This document shows, one piece after another, positions 1 to 8,837 of a DNA stretch of 64,000 nt. The first letter of the stretch is position 1, and every line of letters begins with the position of its first letter. Under the pieces are notes generated by a model, which worked only from the letters and a program-made list of their open reading frames with translations, was not told the DNA's origin and ran no database searches. A program made the translations under genes and the position numbers. The stretch comes from Aeromicrobium stalagmiti (GTDB lineage Bacteria; Actinomycetota; Actinomycetes; Propionibacteriales; Nocardioidaceae): positions 1-64,000 of the forward strand of contig NZ_JABSTZ010000002.1 of the NCBI RefSeq assembly GCF_013283745.1, read 5' to 3'.

Positions 1-88
1 GCCCCCAGCAGACCACTGGGTTGATAGGCCGGAGGTGGAAGCACAGCAATGTGTGGAGCCGACCGGTACTAATAGGCCGAGGGCTTGT
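1..88 (+). rRNA. rrl: 23S ribosomal RNA, 3' end (partial)
   Basis: The first bases match the conserved 3' terminus of bacterial 23S rRNA, including the helix region ending in the CCGGTACTAATAGGCCGAGG stretch typical of actinobacteria. Only the last ~90 nt are inside the window, so the gene is cut by the left edge. The exact 3' end is estimated from the conserved GGGCTTG. A 5S gene follows about 145 nt downstream in the same orientation, as expected for an rrn operon. Confidence 0.9.
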
Positions 89-139
89 TTCTTACAAAGA
101 TGGCTGTGCCCTCAAAAGCCAGCACCGCGTCCACTGTGA

Positions 140-164
140 GGTTCCCGAGATATGATCGGGAACC
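140..164 (+). other. Hairpin in 23S-5S spacer
   Basis: A perfect 9-bp stem (GGTTCCCGA / TCGGGAACC) with a 7-nt loop lies between the 23S end and the 5S gene. Stems of this kind in rRNA spacers commonly serve in RNase processing. That role is inferred from position only. Confidence 0.45.
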
Positions 165-233
165 ACCCCACACCACCACACCCACGGGTTCGTGGTTGGT
201 GAACGGGGAAGGGTTTGTTGATATCTCAATAGA

Positions 234-351
234 GTTTCGGCGACCATGGCGAGAGGGAAATACCCGGCTACATTCCGAACCCGGAAGTCAAGCCTCTCAG
301 CGCCGATGGTACTGCACGGGAGACTGTGTGGGAGAGTAGGACGTCGCCGGA
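234..351 (+). rRNA. rrf: 5S ribosomal RNA
   Basis: About 118 nt beginning GTTTCGGCGACC and containing the conserved blocks CATTCCGAACCCGGAAG, AAGCCTCTCAGCGCCGATGG and GGGAGAGTAGG. The 5' and 3' ends pair as helix I (GTTTCGGCGAC with GTCGCCGGAC). It lies in the normal rrn order after 23S and is followed by a strong terminator hairpin. Confidence 0.95.
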
Positions 352-360
352 CAATCATTA

Positions 361-390
361 GCGCGAGGCCGCCCCACTAGGGGCGGCCTC
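361..390 (+). terminator. rRNA operon terminator
   Basis: A perfect 13-bp GC-rich stem (GCGAGGCCGCCCC with its complement) and 4-nt ACTA loop starts ten nt after the 5S gene. The U-tract is weak, as usual in actinobacteria. Confidence 0.85.
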
Positions 391-441
391 GCTGCATTGA
401 TCCAGTACTTCTGTGCGCAAGCGCCAGCTGCTGTGATCATC

Positions 442-485
442 CAATGGCCTGTTTCGACCACCGCGGTGGTCGGAACAGGCCATTG
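442..485 (-). terminator. Long palindrome, probable terminator of the TetR transcript
   Basis: A 44-nt near-perfect palindrome of two 22-nt arms with a single G/A difference (a G-U pair in RNA) and no loop. It lies 24 nt beyond the stop codon of the leftward TetR gene and between two converging transcripts, so termination is the simplest role. The stem is unusually long for a terminator. Confidence 0.55.
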
Positions 486-508
486 CTGTGTCCAGGAGGT
501 GCGAGGGG

Positions 509-1090
509 TCAGGACGCCGTGGGCCGGGGCCACCACGGTGGCATCTGGTCGCGAATGCTCTCGGCCCAGGCGACAGGATCGTCGCGGTCGCTGAGGGCCC
601 ACGCCTGGACCGAGCCGGCCAGGCCAGCGGCGGCGAACGGCACGGCCACCGGGTCGAAGACCTCGAGCGCGGTTCCGTGGCCACGCCACTCGACCAGGGC
701 GATCTCGAGACGGCGGGCGAAGTTGGCCTCGAGGGCGTCCCGCAGGTGCGAGGAGGTGCTCGACGCGAAGGCAGCGCGGAACTGGGCACGGTCGCGGGTG
801 ATGACTCGGAACGCGTCGACCAGCGTCTCCTGGAAGTGCTCGGCCAGCTGGGGAATCGACATCTGGCTGGTGTCGGGCAGGGCGAGTGGCTGGTCCATCT
901 CCTCGACCAGCATCGCCGTGAGGAGCTCGCCGACACCCTGGTGGTGCGTGTAGAAGCTGGTTCTGCGGACGCCGGCGACACGGCAGACCTCGCTCACTGT
1001 GATGGAGTCGAGGTCGCGGTCGACCAGCAGCCCCCGCAGCGCCTCACGGAGAGCAGCCACCGTGCGGCGCGTGCGGGGGTCGGTCGTCAT
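509..1090 (-). CDS. TetR family transcriptional regulator
   Basis: 193-residue protein. Residues ~8-55 form a TetR-type helix-turn-helix (RRTVAALREALRGLLVDRD, then TVSEVCRVAGVRRTSFYTHH), followed by an all-helical ligand domain with no recognisable ligand signature. It lies 12 nt behind the alcohol dehydrogenase gene on the same strand, so the two are probably one transcript, with the regulator tuning its own operon in response to an alcohol or aldehyde-type ligand (inference). The ATG at 1090 begins MTTDPRTRRT, normal for the family. Confidence 0.88.
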   Translation of the reverse strand: MTTDPRTRRTVAALREALRGLLVDRDLDSITVSEVCRVAGVRRTSFYTHHQGVGELLTAMLVEEMDQPLALPDTSQMSIPQLAEHFQETLVDAFRVITRDRAQFRAAFASSTSSHLRDALEANFARRLEIALVEWRGHGTALEVFDPVAVPFAAAGLAGSVQAWALSDRDDPVAWAESIRDQMPPWWPRPTAS

Positions 1091-1102
1091 GAGGCCATGG
1101 TC

Positions 1103-2212
1103 TCAGGCCATCGTGAGGACGGCCTTCACTGCAGCGCCCGACTGGGTGTCGGCGATGGCCTGGTCGATGTCGTCGAAGGCATACGTCGTGATGAGCTCGT
1201 CGAACGGGAAGAGCCCGGCCCGGTACAGCTGCAGCATCTGGGGGATGAAGACCTGCGGCACCGCGTCGCCCTCGATGGCTCCCACCAGGGTCTTGCCGGC
1301 TCCCGTGACCAGCGCGAGGGGGAGGACGGCGTCCGGCTTGCCCACGCCGACCAGGGCGATCGACGCGCCGAAGCGGGTGGCGTTGATCGCGTTCTCGATG
1401 ACGGTCGGGACGGCGGTCGTGTCGACGGCGTAGTCGGCACCGAGACCGTCGGTGATGCCCATGATGGTGGCCACGACGTCGTCGGTGGTGCTGCCGTTCA
1501 CGACGTGGGTCGCGCCGAGCTTCTGGGCGAAGGCGAGTCGCTCGTCGAGCACGTCGACAGCGATGATGGTGGTGGCCCCGGCGACCTTCGCGGCCATGAT
1601 GGCGGACAGTCCGACCGCTCCGGTGCCCGAGACGATGATGCTCGAGCCGGCCGGCACGGCCAAGGAGTTGAGCACGGTCCCCGCGCCGGTCTGGATGCCG
1701 CACCCCAGCGGCCCGACGATCTCCAGGGGGACGTCCTCGGGGATCTTGACGGCGTTGCGCGCGCTGACGATGGCGTGGGTCGCGAAGGACGACTGCCCGA
1801 AGAACGAGCCGTGGACGGTCTCGCCGGCAGGTGTCTGGATCGTGGTCGACCCGTCCTCGCGGACGCCGGCGATGTTGAGCAGCATGAAGTTGAGGCAGTA
1901 GGCCTCGCGCCCGGTGAGGCAGTTGGCACAGTGGCCGCACGAGGCGAAGGAGGCGGCGACGTGGTCGCCGACGACGAAGTCGGTCACGCTGCTGCCGACC
2001 TGCTCGACGATGCCCGCACCCTCATGGCCCAGGACCAGCGGGAAGGTGCCGGGGATGTGGCCGTGGACGACCGCAAGATCGGTGTGGCACAGCCCGGTGG
2101 CGACGATCCGGACGAGGATCTCCGACGGGGTGATGTCGTCGAGGACGATGTCCTCGAAGGTGAACTCCGCGTCGGTCGCGCGGATGACGGCAGCGCGTGC
2201 AGTGGTGGTCAT
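1103..2212 (-). CDS. Zinc-dependent NAD(P) alcohol dehydrogenase (MDR family)
   Basis: 369 residues, full length for the long-chain zinc alcohol dehydrogenases of the class III/aryl-alcohol type. Catalytic zinc ligands appear in GLCHTD and GHEGAG. The structural-zinc Cys cluster CGHCANCLTGREAYC is present, and the Rossmann motif GTGAVGLSAIMAAKVAG lies mid-protein. It would oxidise a primary or aromatic alcohol to the aldehyde in the cytoplasm. A TetR gene follows 12 nt downstream. A MarR gene lies upstream on the same strand, separated by 141 nt of AT-richer promoter-like DNA. The substrate cannot be told from sequence. Confidence 0.9.
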   Translation of the reverse strand: MTTTARAAVIRATDAEFTFEDIVLDDITPSEILVRIVATGLCHTDLAVVHGHIPGTFPLVLGHEGAGIVEQVGSSVTDFVVGDHVAASFASCGHCANCLTGREAYCLNFMLLNIAGVREDGSTTIQTPAGETVHGSFFGQSSFATHAIVSARNAVKIPEDVPLEIVGPLGCGIQTGAGTVLNSLAVPAGSSIIVSGTGAVGLSAIMAAKVAGATTIIAVDVLDERLAFAQKLGATHVVNGSTTDDVVATIMGITDGLGADYAVDTTAVPTVIENAINATRFGASIALVGVGKPDAVLPLALVTGAGKTLVGAIEGDAVPQVFIPQMLQLYRAGLFPFDELITTYAFDDIDQAIADTQSGAAVKAVLTMA

Positions 2213-2353
2213 GGTGATGCCTTTCTCGAACGAGTGACGTCACGTCGGGGGAGCAACGTCAGGATCGTCAGAGGCCGGCGCCACAAGTACGTGACTGTTC
2301 AACTATATCGCGAGTATCGACACCTGTCGGAAAGTGTGACCGACTTCTCGCGC

Positions 2354-2830
2354 TCAGGCTCCGGCGGCCTCGGCGCTGGCTGCGCGGGTTGCGGTGTTGA
2401 TCTGCTCCATCAGGGCCGCGGTGCGGGCCAGCTCCGCGTCGTCTTGGGTGTCGAGCACCTGGCGCATGTGGCGGGCGAGGATGCCGAACATGGATCCGCC
2501 GACGGCGATGGCCGTGTCGGTGATCTCCACGTGCACCGACCGACGATCGGTCTCGACGCGTTCACGGGTCACGTGGCCGGCGCGCTCGAGCCGGTCGAGC
2601 ATGGCCGTCGTCGCCGACGGGCTCAGCCCCAGGCCGTCGCTGATGTCCTTGGGGGTCGTCGTCTCGCGATCCATGACGAGGGCGATGGCCGCCAGGTCGG
2701 TGCGATGCATCGAGTGCGTGTGGCTCATCTGCAGGATGTAGCGCTCGATCTCGCCGGCGAAGATGCGCAGCTCGCGGACGAGGTCGTCGGACGCCGCGGA
2801 CCCCATGTCGCGCCGATTGGCGTTGGTCAT
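2354..2830 (-). CDS. MarR family transcriptional regulator
   Basis: 158 residues with the MarR winged-helix core: DISDGLGLSPSATTAMLDRLERAGHVTRE is the recognition region and TDRRSVHVEIT the wing. It is divergent from the MMPL exporter, about 50 nt from that gene's likely start, which is the classic arrangement for a MarR repressor of an efflux pump. The shared intergenic region contains a short palindrome that could be the operator. Confidence 0.9.
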   Translation of the reverse strand: MTNANRRDMGSAASDDLVRELRIFAGEIERYILQMSHTHSMHRTDLAAIALVMDRETTTPKDISDGLGLSPSATTAMLDRLERAGHVTRERVETDRRSVHVEITDTAIAVGGSMFGILARHMRQVLDTQDDAELARTAALMEQINTATRAASAEAAGA

Positions 2831-2858
2831 GCCGACATCGTACTATTTCGTTCGTGGA

Positions 2859-2871
2859 ATCATTCGATGAT
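2859..2871. promoter_or_regulatory. Candidate MarR operator between marR and MMPL gene
   Basis: ATCAT-tcg-ATGAT inverted repeat in the divergent intergenic region, flanked by GGA on both sides. The AT-rich TACTATTTCG just to its left probably holds the -10 of the leftward MarR promoter. Assignment rests on position and symmetry only. Confidence 0.4.
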
Positions 2872-2880
2872 GGAACTAAA

Positions 2881-4917
2881 GTGAAGCAGCAAGCGCCTGG
2901 TCGCCGCACGTCGGTCGTCGTGACCCTGCTGTTCGTGGCGCTCTCCGCAGCGATGTTCGCCCTGGCGCCGCAGGCCCAGGAGTCTGACGCACCCACTGCA
3001 GGGCTGCCGGACTCCGCTGACTCGACGACGGTCGCCCGCCTGCAGGAGACCCTGCCCTCGAGCGATGTTGCGCCCGCGATCGTCGTCGTGAGTCGCCCGG
3101 GTGCCTCTCTCGAGGCGGGCGATCGGGCTGCCGTCGGGGACCTGGCAGACGTCCTGGGGCGGTTCACGGTCGGTGGCGGAGAGCTGAAGCCGGTCTTCTC
3201 CGACGACGGCGACGTCGCGCTGCTCGCCGTCCCGCTGACGGCGTCGAAGGGATCCGACCGGGTCGCCGACATCCGCGCTGCCGTGGCCGATGGCCTGCCG
3301 CAGGACCTGAGCGCCCAGGTGACCGGCGGGCCCGCGTTCACCGCTGACCTCGAGGACGTGTTCGCGGGCGCTGACGTGCGTCTGCTCGTCTCGACGGCGC
3401 TGGTCGTGGCGATCCTGCTGCTGGTGACCTATCGAAGCCCGTGGCTCTGGCTCGTTCCGCTCGTCGTCGTCGCGGTGGGCGACCGGGTCGCAGCCCTGGC
3501 CGTCGCAACGGCGACCCAGGTGTTCGACTACAGCGTCGACGGCTCCACGACGGGCATCACGTCGGTGCTGGTGTTCGGGGCCGGCACCAACTACGCGCTC
3601 CTGCTGATCGCCCGATACCGCGAGGAGCTGCGACGTCACGCCGACCGATTCGCCGCGATGCGCGCGGCGTGGCGCCAGGCTGCGCCGGCCATTCTGGCCA
3701 GCTCCGGCACCGTCACGCTGGCGCTGCTGACGCTCTCGTTCGCCGACACCCCGTCGAACCGTGCCCTCGGCTGGTCGGCGGCGATCGGCATCGTGGTGGC
3801 GGTCCTGTTCGGCCTCGTCGCGCTGCCGGCCGCCATGGTGCTGTTCGGGCGTGGGCTGTTCTGGCCGTTCGTGCCGCGCCTGGGCCAGGACGACCCGACG
3901 CGCACCGGTCTGTGGTCACGGGTCGGGGCCTCGGTCGTACGACGGCCCGCTTCGTTCGCCGCCGGGTCGCTGGCCCTGCTGATCCTTCTCGGTGCGGGTG
4001 CCGCCGGGCTGCAGGTCGGGCTCACGCAGAACGAGCGGTTCCGCGAGACCCCCGAGTCGGTGATCGGTCAGGAGGCGCTCGCGAAGGCCTTCCCGGCCGG
4101 CTTCGCCGAGCCGACCGTCGTGCTGGTCGAGCCGGCGGACGCCGATGCTGTGAGCGTCCGGGTGAAGGGCGTCGAGGGCGTCTCGTCCATCGCGGCCGGA
4201 CCGGCGTCCGACGACTGGGCCGAGCTCGACGTGGTGCTCGACAGCGACCGGGGGTCGGACCGGGCCGCGGCGACGATCGATCGTCTGCGGGCCGAGCTCG
4301 GCGATGCTGCGCTCGTCGGTGGTCCGGACGCGCAAGACCTCGATGCCGCCGCCGCGGCCTCGCACGACCGGCTGCTCATCATCCCGGCGGTGCTGCTGAT
4401 CGTGCTGGCGATCCTGCTGGTGCTGCTGAGATCGATCGTCGCGGCCGCGGTCCTGGTGCTCACGGTCGTGGCGACCTACCTGACGGCGATGGGTGCCGGG
4501 TGGTTCGTCTTCACGCACTGGTTCGACTTCCCGGCGCTCGACCTGCCGGTGCCGCTGTTCGCCTTCATCTTCCTGGTGGCGCTGGGTGTCGACTACAACA
4601 TCTTCCTGGCGACCCGCGCGCGTGAGGAGTCCGCCCACCAGCCGATCGCGGGAGCCATGACGACTGCCTTGGCCGTCACCGGTGGTGTGATCACGAGTGC
4701 CGGGGTCGTGCTGGCAGCGGTGTTCGCGGTGCTGGGGGTGCTGCCGCTGGTGACGCTCACGCAGATCGGTGTCATCGTGGGCATCGGCGTGCTGCTCGAC
4801 ACGCTCGTGGTGCGCAGTGTCCTCGTGCCCGCGCTCGCGACCCTGATCGGCGAGCGCTTCTGGTGGCCGCGCCACCCGGGCCGCGCCGAGGAGGATGCAC
4901 CGGTCAGCCGCTCGTGA
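2881..4917 (+). CDS. MMPL/RND family transporter
   Basis: About 678 residues with the MMPL two-half layout: an N-terminal helix (VVVTLLFVALSAAMFAL), a first extracytoplasmic loop, a helix bundle, a second loop and a C-terminal helix bundle. LGVDYNIFLATRAREE and GAGTNYALLLIARYREEL are the paired TM4/TM10 motifs of this family. It exports lipids, drugs or other hydrophobic compounds using the proton gradient. The GTG at 2881 is preferred because it leaves room for the divergent promoter and has GGA upstream; an in-frame GTG at 2854 is possible. Divergent MarR gene suggests induction by a small toxic compound. Confidence 0.88.
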   Translation: MKQQAPGRRTSVVVTLLFVALSAAMFALAPQAQESDAPTAGLPDSADSTTVARLQETLPSSDVAPAIVVVSRPGASLEAGDRAAVGDLADVLGRFTVGGGELKPVFSDDGDVALLAVPLTASKGSDRVADIRAAVADGLPQDLSAQVTGGPAFTADLEDVFAGADVRLLVSTALVVAILLLVTYRSPWLWLVPLVVVAVGDRVAALAVATATQVFDYSVDGSTTGITSVLVFGAGTNYALLLIARYREELRRHADRFAAMRAAWRQAAPAILASSGTVTLALLTLSFADTPSNRALGWSAAIGIVVAVLFGLVALPAAMVLFGRGLFWPFVPRLGQDDPTRTGLWSRVGASVVRRPASFAAGSLALLILLGAGAAGLQVGLTQNERFRETPESVIGQEALAKAFPAGFAEPTVVLVEPADADAVSVRVKGVEGVSSIAAGPASDDWAELDVVLDSDRGSDRAAATIDRLRAELGDAALVGGPDAQDLDAAAAASHDRLLIIPAVLLIVLAILLVLLRSIVAAAVLVLTVVATYLTAMGAGWFVFTHWFDFPALDLPVPLFAFIFLVALGVDYNIFLATRAREESAHQPIAGAMTTALAVTGGVITSAGVVLAAVFAVLGVLPLVTLTQIGVIVGIGVLLDTLVVRSVLVPALATLIGERFWWPRHPGRAEEDAPVSRS

Positions 4918-5011
4918 GGTCGGCGACCGCGCGGGCGACGGCCCTCGATCTGTGGTGCTCGGCCAGCCAGCCCAGCCAGTCGTCGAGACCTCTGAGGTCG
5001 AGAACGTCCAT
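4904..5011 (-). CDS. Possible small protein, 35 aa
   Basis: A short reading frame (MDVLDLRGLDDWLGWLAE...) opposite the end of the MMPL gene, overlapping its stop by 14 nt. It has a good ribosome binding site (GGAGGAG six nt before the ATG) and an amphipathic, Leu/Trp/Arg-rich composition rather than the Arg/Pro/Ser-rich look of a shadow frame. I do not recognise the product; it could be a decayed gene remnant. Confidence 0.25.
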   Translation of the reverse strand: MDVLDLRGLDDWLGWLAEHHRSRAVARAVADLTSG

Positions 5012-5070
5012 CGACGGCTCCTCCGCGACCGGGGCTGGTTGGCCAAGAACCTAGCAGCGCGGATGGGCAG

Positions 5071-5102
5071 GACCCCCGATCAGCATCAGCCGATCGGGGG
5101 TC
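5071..5102. terminator. Bidirectional terminator
   Basis: A perfect 11-bp stem GACCCCCGATC / GATCGGGGGTC with a 10-nt loop sits between the converging MMPL and alpha/beta hydrolase genes. Confidence 0.8.
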
Positions 5103-5134
5103 CGAGTCGTTGCGCAGGGATCAGCTGGCAGGGA

Positions 5135-6001
<867 letters not shown>

Positions 6002-6082
6002 CTAACCGGATGAACTATTTCGTCTGGTTAGTTCCACTCAAGCACGAAGCACCTAACTCGTCAACTTCCTTGGTATGGTTAG
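6002..6082. promoter_or_regulatory. Nested inverted repeats, candidate CGNR-regulator operators
   Basis: The divergent region contains CTAACC (6002-6007) paired with GGTTAG (6026-6031), the overlapping pair GAACTA (6012-6017) / TAGTTC (6029-6034), and a third set CTAAC (6053-6057) / GTTAG (6078-6082). CGAAATAGT, read leftward, looks like the -10 region of the hydrolase promoter and lies within the first repeat. Confidence 0.5.
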
Positions 6083-6085
6083 AAG

Positions 6086-6601
6086 ATGAACTCCCCGCCA
6101 ACGCCGCCGTCGCTGCTGCTCGACCTCGTGAACTCGAGGATCGTGTGGCCCGACGGCCTGCGTGACGAGATCGGTGATGAGGCCCAGGCACGCGCCTGGC
6201 TCCGTGCGCGCGGCGGCACCGGGTCGTCCGAGGAGATCGCCGGGGCCCGCGAGGTGCGGACGGTCCTGGTGGACGTCCTGCGGGGGAATCTGGAGCGTGA
6301 GGCGCTGACGCCCTGGGTCGAGGTCATGCGCAAGAAGGCCGTGCTGGAGGCCGACGGCATGGAGTGGGTGCTCGACGTGCCCGACCGGAGCGCCGTGGGA
6401 GCTCGGGCGGTCGAGGAGTGGGCGTCGCTGCAGGCGGCGAACGGGTCGCGGATCCGTCCGTGCGCGGACCCGGACTGCCAGCACTTCCTCGTCGATCGCA
6501 GCGCGGCCAACCGGCGCAAGTGGCACTCCATGGAGGCGTGTGGCAACCGCACCAAGGCGCGGCGTCACTACGCACGGACCAAGGCCGCCGTGCAGGAGTA
6601 G
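6086..6601 (+). CDS. CGNR zinc-finger/ABATE domain putative regulator
   Basis: 171 residues. The N-terminal part (LLLDLVNSRIVWPDGLRDEI...) is the ABATE helical domain. The C-terminal ~45 residues are the CGNR zinc finger with CADPDC, HFLVDRSAANRRKWHSMEACGNRTKARRHY, where CxxxxC and ACGN supply the metal ligands. Members are thought to be stress-linked transcription regulators. It faces the alpha/beta hydrolase gene across repeats that could be its operators. Confidence 0.85.
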   Translation: MNSPPTPPSLLLDLVNSRIVWPDGLRDEIGDEAQARAWLRARGGTGSSEEIAGAREVRTVLVDVLRGNLEREALTPWVEVMRKKAVLEADGMEWVLDVPDRSAVGARAVEEWASLQAANGSRIRPCADPDCQHFLVDRSAANRRKWHSMEACGNRTKARRHYARTKAAVQE

Positions 6602-6670
6602 CCGGCCGGTCTTCGGGTACACCGCCTTCGAGCCCGGGATTGAGACCACAGTTCGGCGGCTCGTCGAGAG

Positions 6671-6709
6671 CGAGCAGGGGCGACGCGTCTAGGGCGTCGG
6701 CTCTGCTCG
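6671..6709 (+). terminator. Hairpin after CGNR gene
   Basis: CGAGCAG (6671-6677) pairs with CTGCTCG (6703-6709), and CGACGC (6681-6686) with GCGTCG (6694-6699), forming a two-part stem 70 nt past the CGNR stop codon. Confidence 0.5.
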
Positions 6710-6740
6710 TGCGTCAGATCGCGTGGCCCGCTGCAACGAC

Positions 6741-6776
6741 CACGGCGCGGCCCGGATCATCCGGGACCGCGCCGTG
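6741..6776. terminator. Terminator between CGNR and ene-reductase genes
   Basis: CACGGCGCGGCCCGGA pairs with TCCGGGACCGCGCCGTG over 16 bp with one bulged A and a three-base loop. It sits 18 nt past the stop of the leftward ene-reductase gene, between converging genes. Confidence 0.75.
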
Positions 6777-6794
6777 CCAGCTCGATGCAGGTGT

Positions 6795-7877
6795 CTAGGC
6801 AGACGCCTCGTCGAGCGTCGGGTAGTCGGTGTAGCCCTCGGCTCCGCCACCGTAGAACGTCTCCTGGTTCGGCACGTTCAGTGCGGCTCCGGTGCGCCAG
6901 CGGACGGCGAGGTCCGGGTTGGCGATGTACTCGCGACCCACCGCGACGAGGTCGGCGAGGCCGCCGTCGACCAAGTCGGTCACCTGGTCGAGCTCGGTGA
7001 CGTCGGAGAAGCCGGTGTTGGCGATGAACGTGCCGCCGAAGCGCGTCCGCAGGTCCTTGACCAGATCGGTGGTCGGGTCGGCGAGCACGCTGAGGTAGGC
7101 CAGGCCGAGCGGCGCGAGGCCGTCGACCAGGTGCGTGTACGTCGCTGCCACGTCGGCCGGATCCTCCTCGAGCACGCCCTGGATGTTGTGGGCGGGCGAG
7201 ATGCGGATGCCGACCCGGTCGCCGCCGATGGCCTCGGCGACGGCTGCCGTCACCTCGAGGGTCAGACGGGCGCGGTTCTCGGGCGACCCGCCGTACTCGT
7301 CGGTGCGCTCGTTGGAGGACGGCGCGAGGAACTGGTGCAGCAGGTAGCCGTTGGCAGAGTGGATCTCGACGCCGTCGAGGCCGGCCTCGATCGCGGACTT
7401 CGCGGCGTGGACGAACTCAGCGACGATGCCGGGGATCTCGTCGGTCGCCAGGGCCCGCGGGACGACGTGATCGACCGAGCCGTTCGCCGTGATCATCTTC
7501 CCGGGCGCGGGGATCGCGCTGGGCGCGACGGTCTCGAGGCCGTTCTTGTTGTCAGGGTGCGCGATGCGTCCCACGTGCATCAGCTGGACCACGATGCGTC
7601 CGCCGTTGGCGTGCACCTCGTCGGCGACGGCACGCCAGCCGGCGACCTGCTCGGGGGTGTGGATGCCCGGCGTGTCGAGGTAGCCCTGGCCGACGGCGCT
7701 GGGCTGGGTGCCCTCGGTGATGATGAGGCCCGCTCCGGCGCGCTGCCCGTAGTAGGTCACGGCGATGTCGCGCGGCACCTGGTGCTCGCCGGCGCGGTTG
7801 CGGGTGAGGGGCGCCATCACGAAGCGCTGCGGAAGATCCCAGGTGCCGACCTTGATCGGCTCGAACACATCAGACAT
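6795..7877 (-). CDS. Old Yellow Enzyme family alkene reductase
   Basis: 360 residues with the OYE/NemA layout: MAPLTRNRA near the N-terminus, EGTQPSAVGQGY, the substrate/FMN pair HVGRIAHP, DGVEIHSANGYLLHQFLAPSSNERTDEYGGS (FMN binding and active-site Tyr region), and VGREYIANPDLAVR near the end. It reduces activated C=C bonds of enals, enones or nitro compounds with NADPH. The start MSDVFEP at 7877 is preceded by AGGAGCAGGT; a longer in-frame start at 7976 would add a non-conserved leader. Transcribed alone. Confidence 0.93.
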   Translation of the reverse strand: MSDVFEPIKVGTWDLPQRFVMAPLTRNRAGEHQVPRDIAVTYYGQRAGAGLIITEGTQPSAVGQGYLDTPGIHTPEQVAGWRAVADEVHANGGRIVVQLMHVGRIAHPDNKNGLETVAPSAIPAPGKMITANGSVDHVVPRALATDEIPGIVAEFVHAAKSAIEAGLDGVEIHSANGYLLHQFLAPSSNERTDEYGGSPENRARLTLEVTAAVAEAIGGDRVGIRISPAHNIQGVLEEDPADVAATYTHLVDGLAPLGLAYLSVLADPTTDLVKDLRTRFGGTFIANTGFSDVTELDQVTDLVDGGLADLVAVGREYIANPDLAVRWRTGAALNVPNQETFYGGGAEGYTDYPTLDEASA

Positions 7878-8015
7878 ACCTGCTCCTGAACGTTGCGGAG
7901 GCGCGATCGGTGGACACGCGCCTTCGGGTTCAACGCCTTTGCGCAAGGAGCATTCCGACCTGGCGGTGTGGGACACCCGACACCCGTCTCGGCGTGCAGG
8001 AAGGGCCGATCCGTG

Positions 8016-8837
8016 TCAGTCGGCGTAGCCCTCGCGGTAGGTCGGGTGCTGCGGCACCCACCCGGTGGCCCGGAGCCGGGCGTTGGACAGTCGCTTGCCG
8101 TGGCCGAGCGCGGGGTCGGCCACGGGGGGAGCGGGCACGTCGAGCCCGGCGGCGAGATGGGCCGCCACGTCGCCCAGAAGGGCGGGCTCGTCGTCAGTGC
8201 CGACGTAGAGGCGACCGGGTGCCTCGGCGCGGGTGAGCAGGTGGACGGCCGCGGCCGCGGCGTCGTCACGGTGGATGCGGTTGGTCCAGCGGTTCGGGTC
8301 GGTGACGTTGCCCTCACGGACCTGCGTGACGAGCCGCGCGGTGCCACGGCCGTAGAGCCCGGAGAGTCGCAGCACCGTCCCGGCAGGCACCCGCTCCGCG
8401 AACAGCCGCTCGGCCTCGAGCAGCATGCGCGCGGGACCGTCGGCGGGCTGCGGCGGGGTGTCCTCGTCGAGGATCTCGTCGCCGGGCACGTCACCGTAGA
8501 CGCCCGTGGACGAGATCAGCACGGCACGCCGTGGCACCTGGGCGGCACGGTCGAGCGCGTCGAGGGCCCGGCCCATCCCGTCGACGTAGGTCGCGCGATA
8601 GCTCTCCTCGCTGCGTGGTCGGGCCGTCAGCGCGACGACCAGCAGGCCGAGGTCGAGCGGGGGGAGGGCAGGCGCCTCGCGCGACAGGTCGACCGCCAGC
8701 CCCTGCAGGGGCTCGGGGACGAGCTCGGCCCGACGACGGATCGCCACGACGCCGTGGCCGCGCGCGGCCAGCCGCAGACCGATGTCGGCGCCGAGGTCGC
8801 CGCAGCCGACCAGGAGGACGTCGGGTGTGGGGCCCAT
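8016..8837 (-). CDS. NAD-dependent epimerase/dehydratase-like (SDR) protein
   Basis: 273 residues. The Rossmann motif is VGCGDLGADIGLRLAARGH at the N-terminus. ISSTGVYGDVPG and LRLSGLYGRG match the extended-SDR YeeZ/SDR_a5 group. The usual YxxxK active site is not evident, so catalysis is uncertain. Its start overlaps the stop of the upstream SCO1664-family gene by one base (TGATG), so the two are translationally coupled. In many actinobacteria this place is held by mshC; here it is not. Confidence 0.8.
   Translation of the reverse strand: MGPTPDVLLVGCGDLGADIGLRLAARGHGVVAIRRRAELVPEPLQGLAVDLSREAPALPPLDLGLLVVALTARPRSEESYRATYVDGMGRALDALDRAAQVPRRAVLISSTGVYGDVPGDEILDEDTPPQPADGPARMLLEAERLFAERVPAGTVLRLSGLYGRGTARLVTQVREGNVTDPNRWTNRIHRDDAAAAAVHLLTRAEAPGRLYVGTDDEPALLGDVAAHLAAGLDVPAPPVADPALGHGKRLSNARLRATGWVPQHPTYREGYAD

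Noticed and set aside
488..2884. 798-codon open frame on the + strand across TetR, ADH and MarR
   Set aside because: It is antisense to three well-matched families and rich in Asp/Gly/Arg/Val as expected of a shadow in high-GC DNA.
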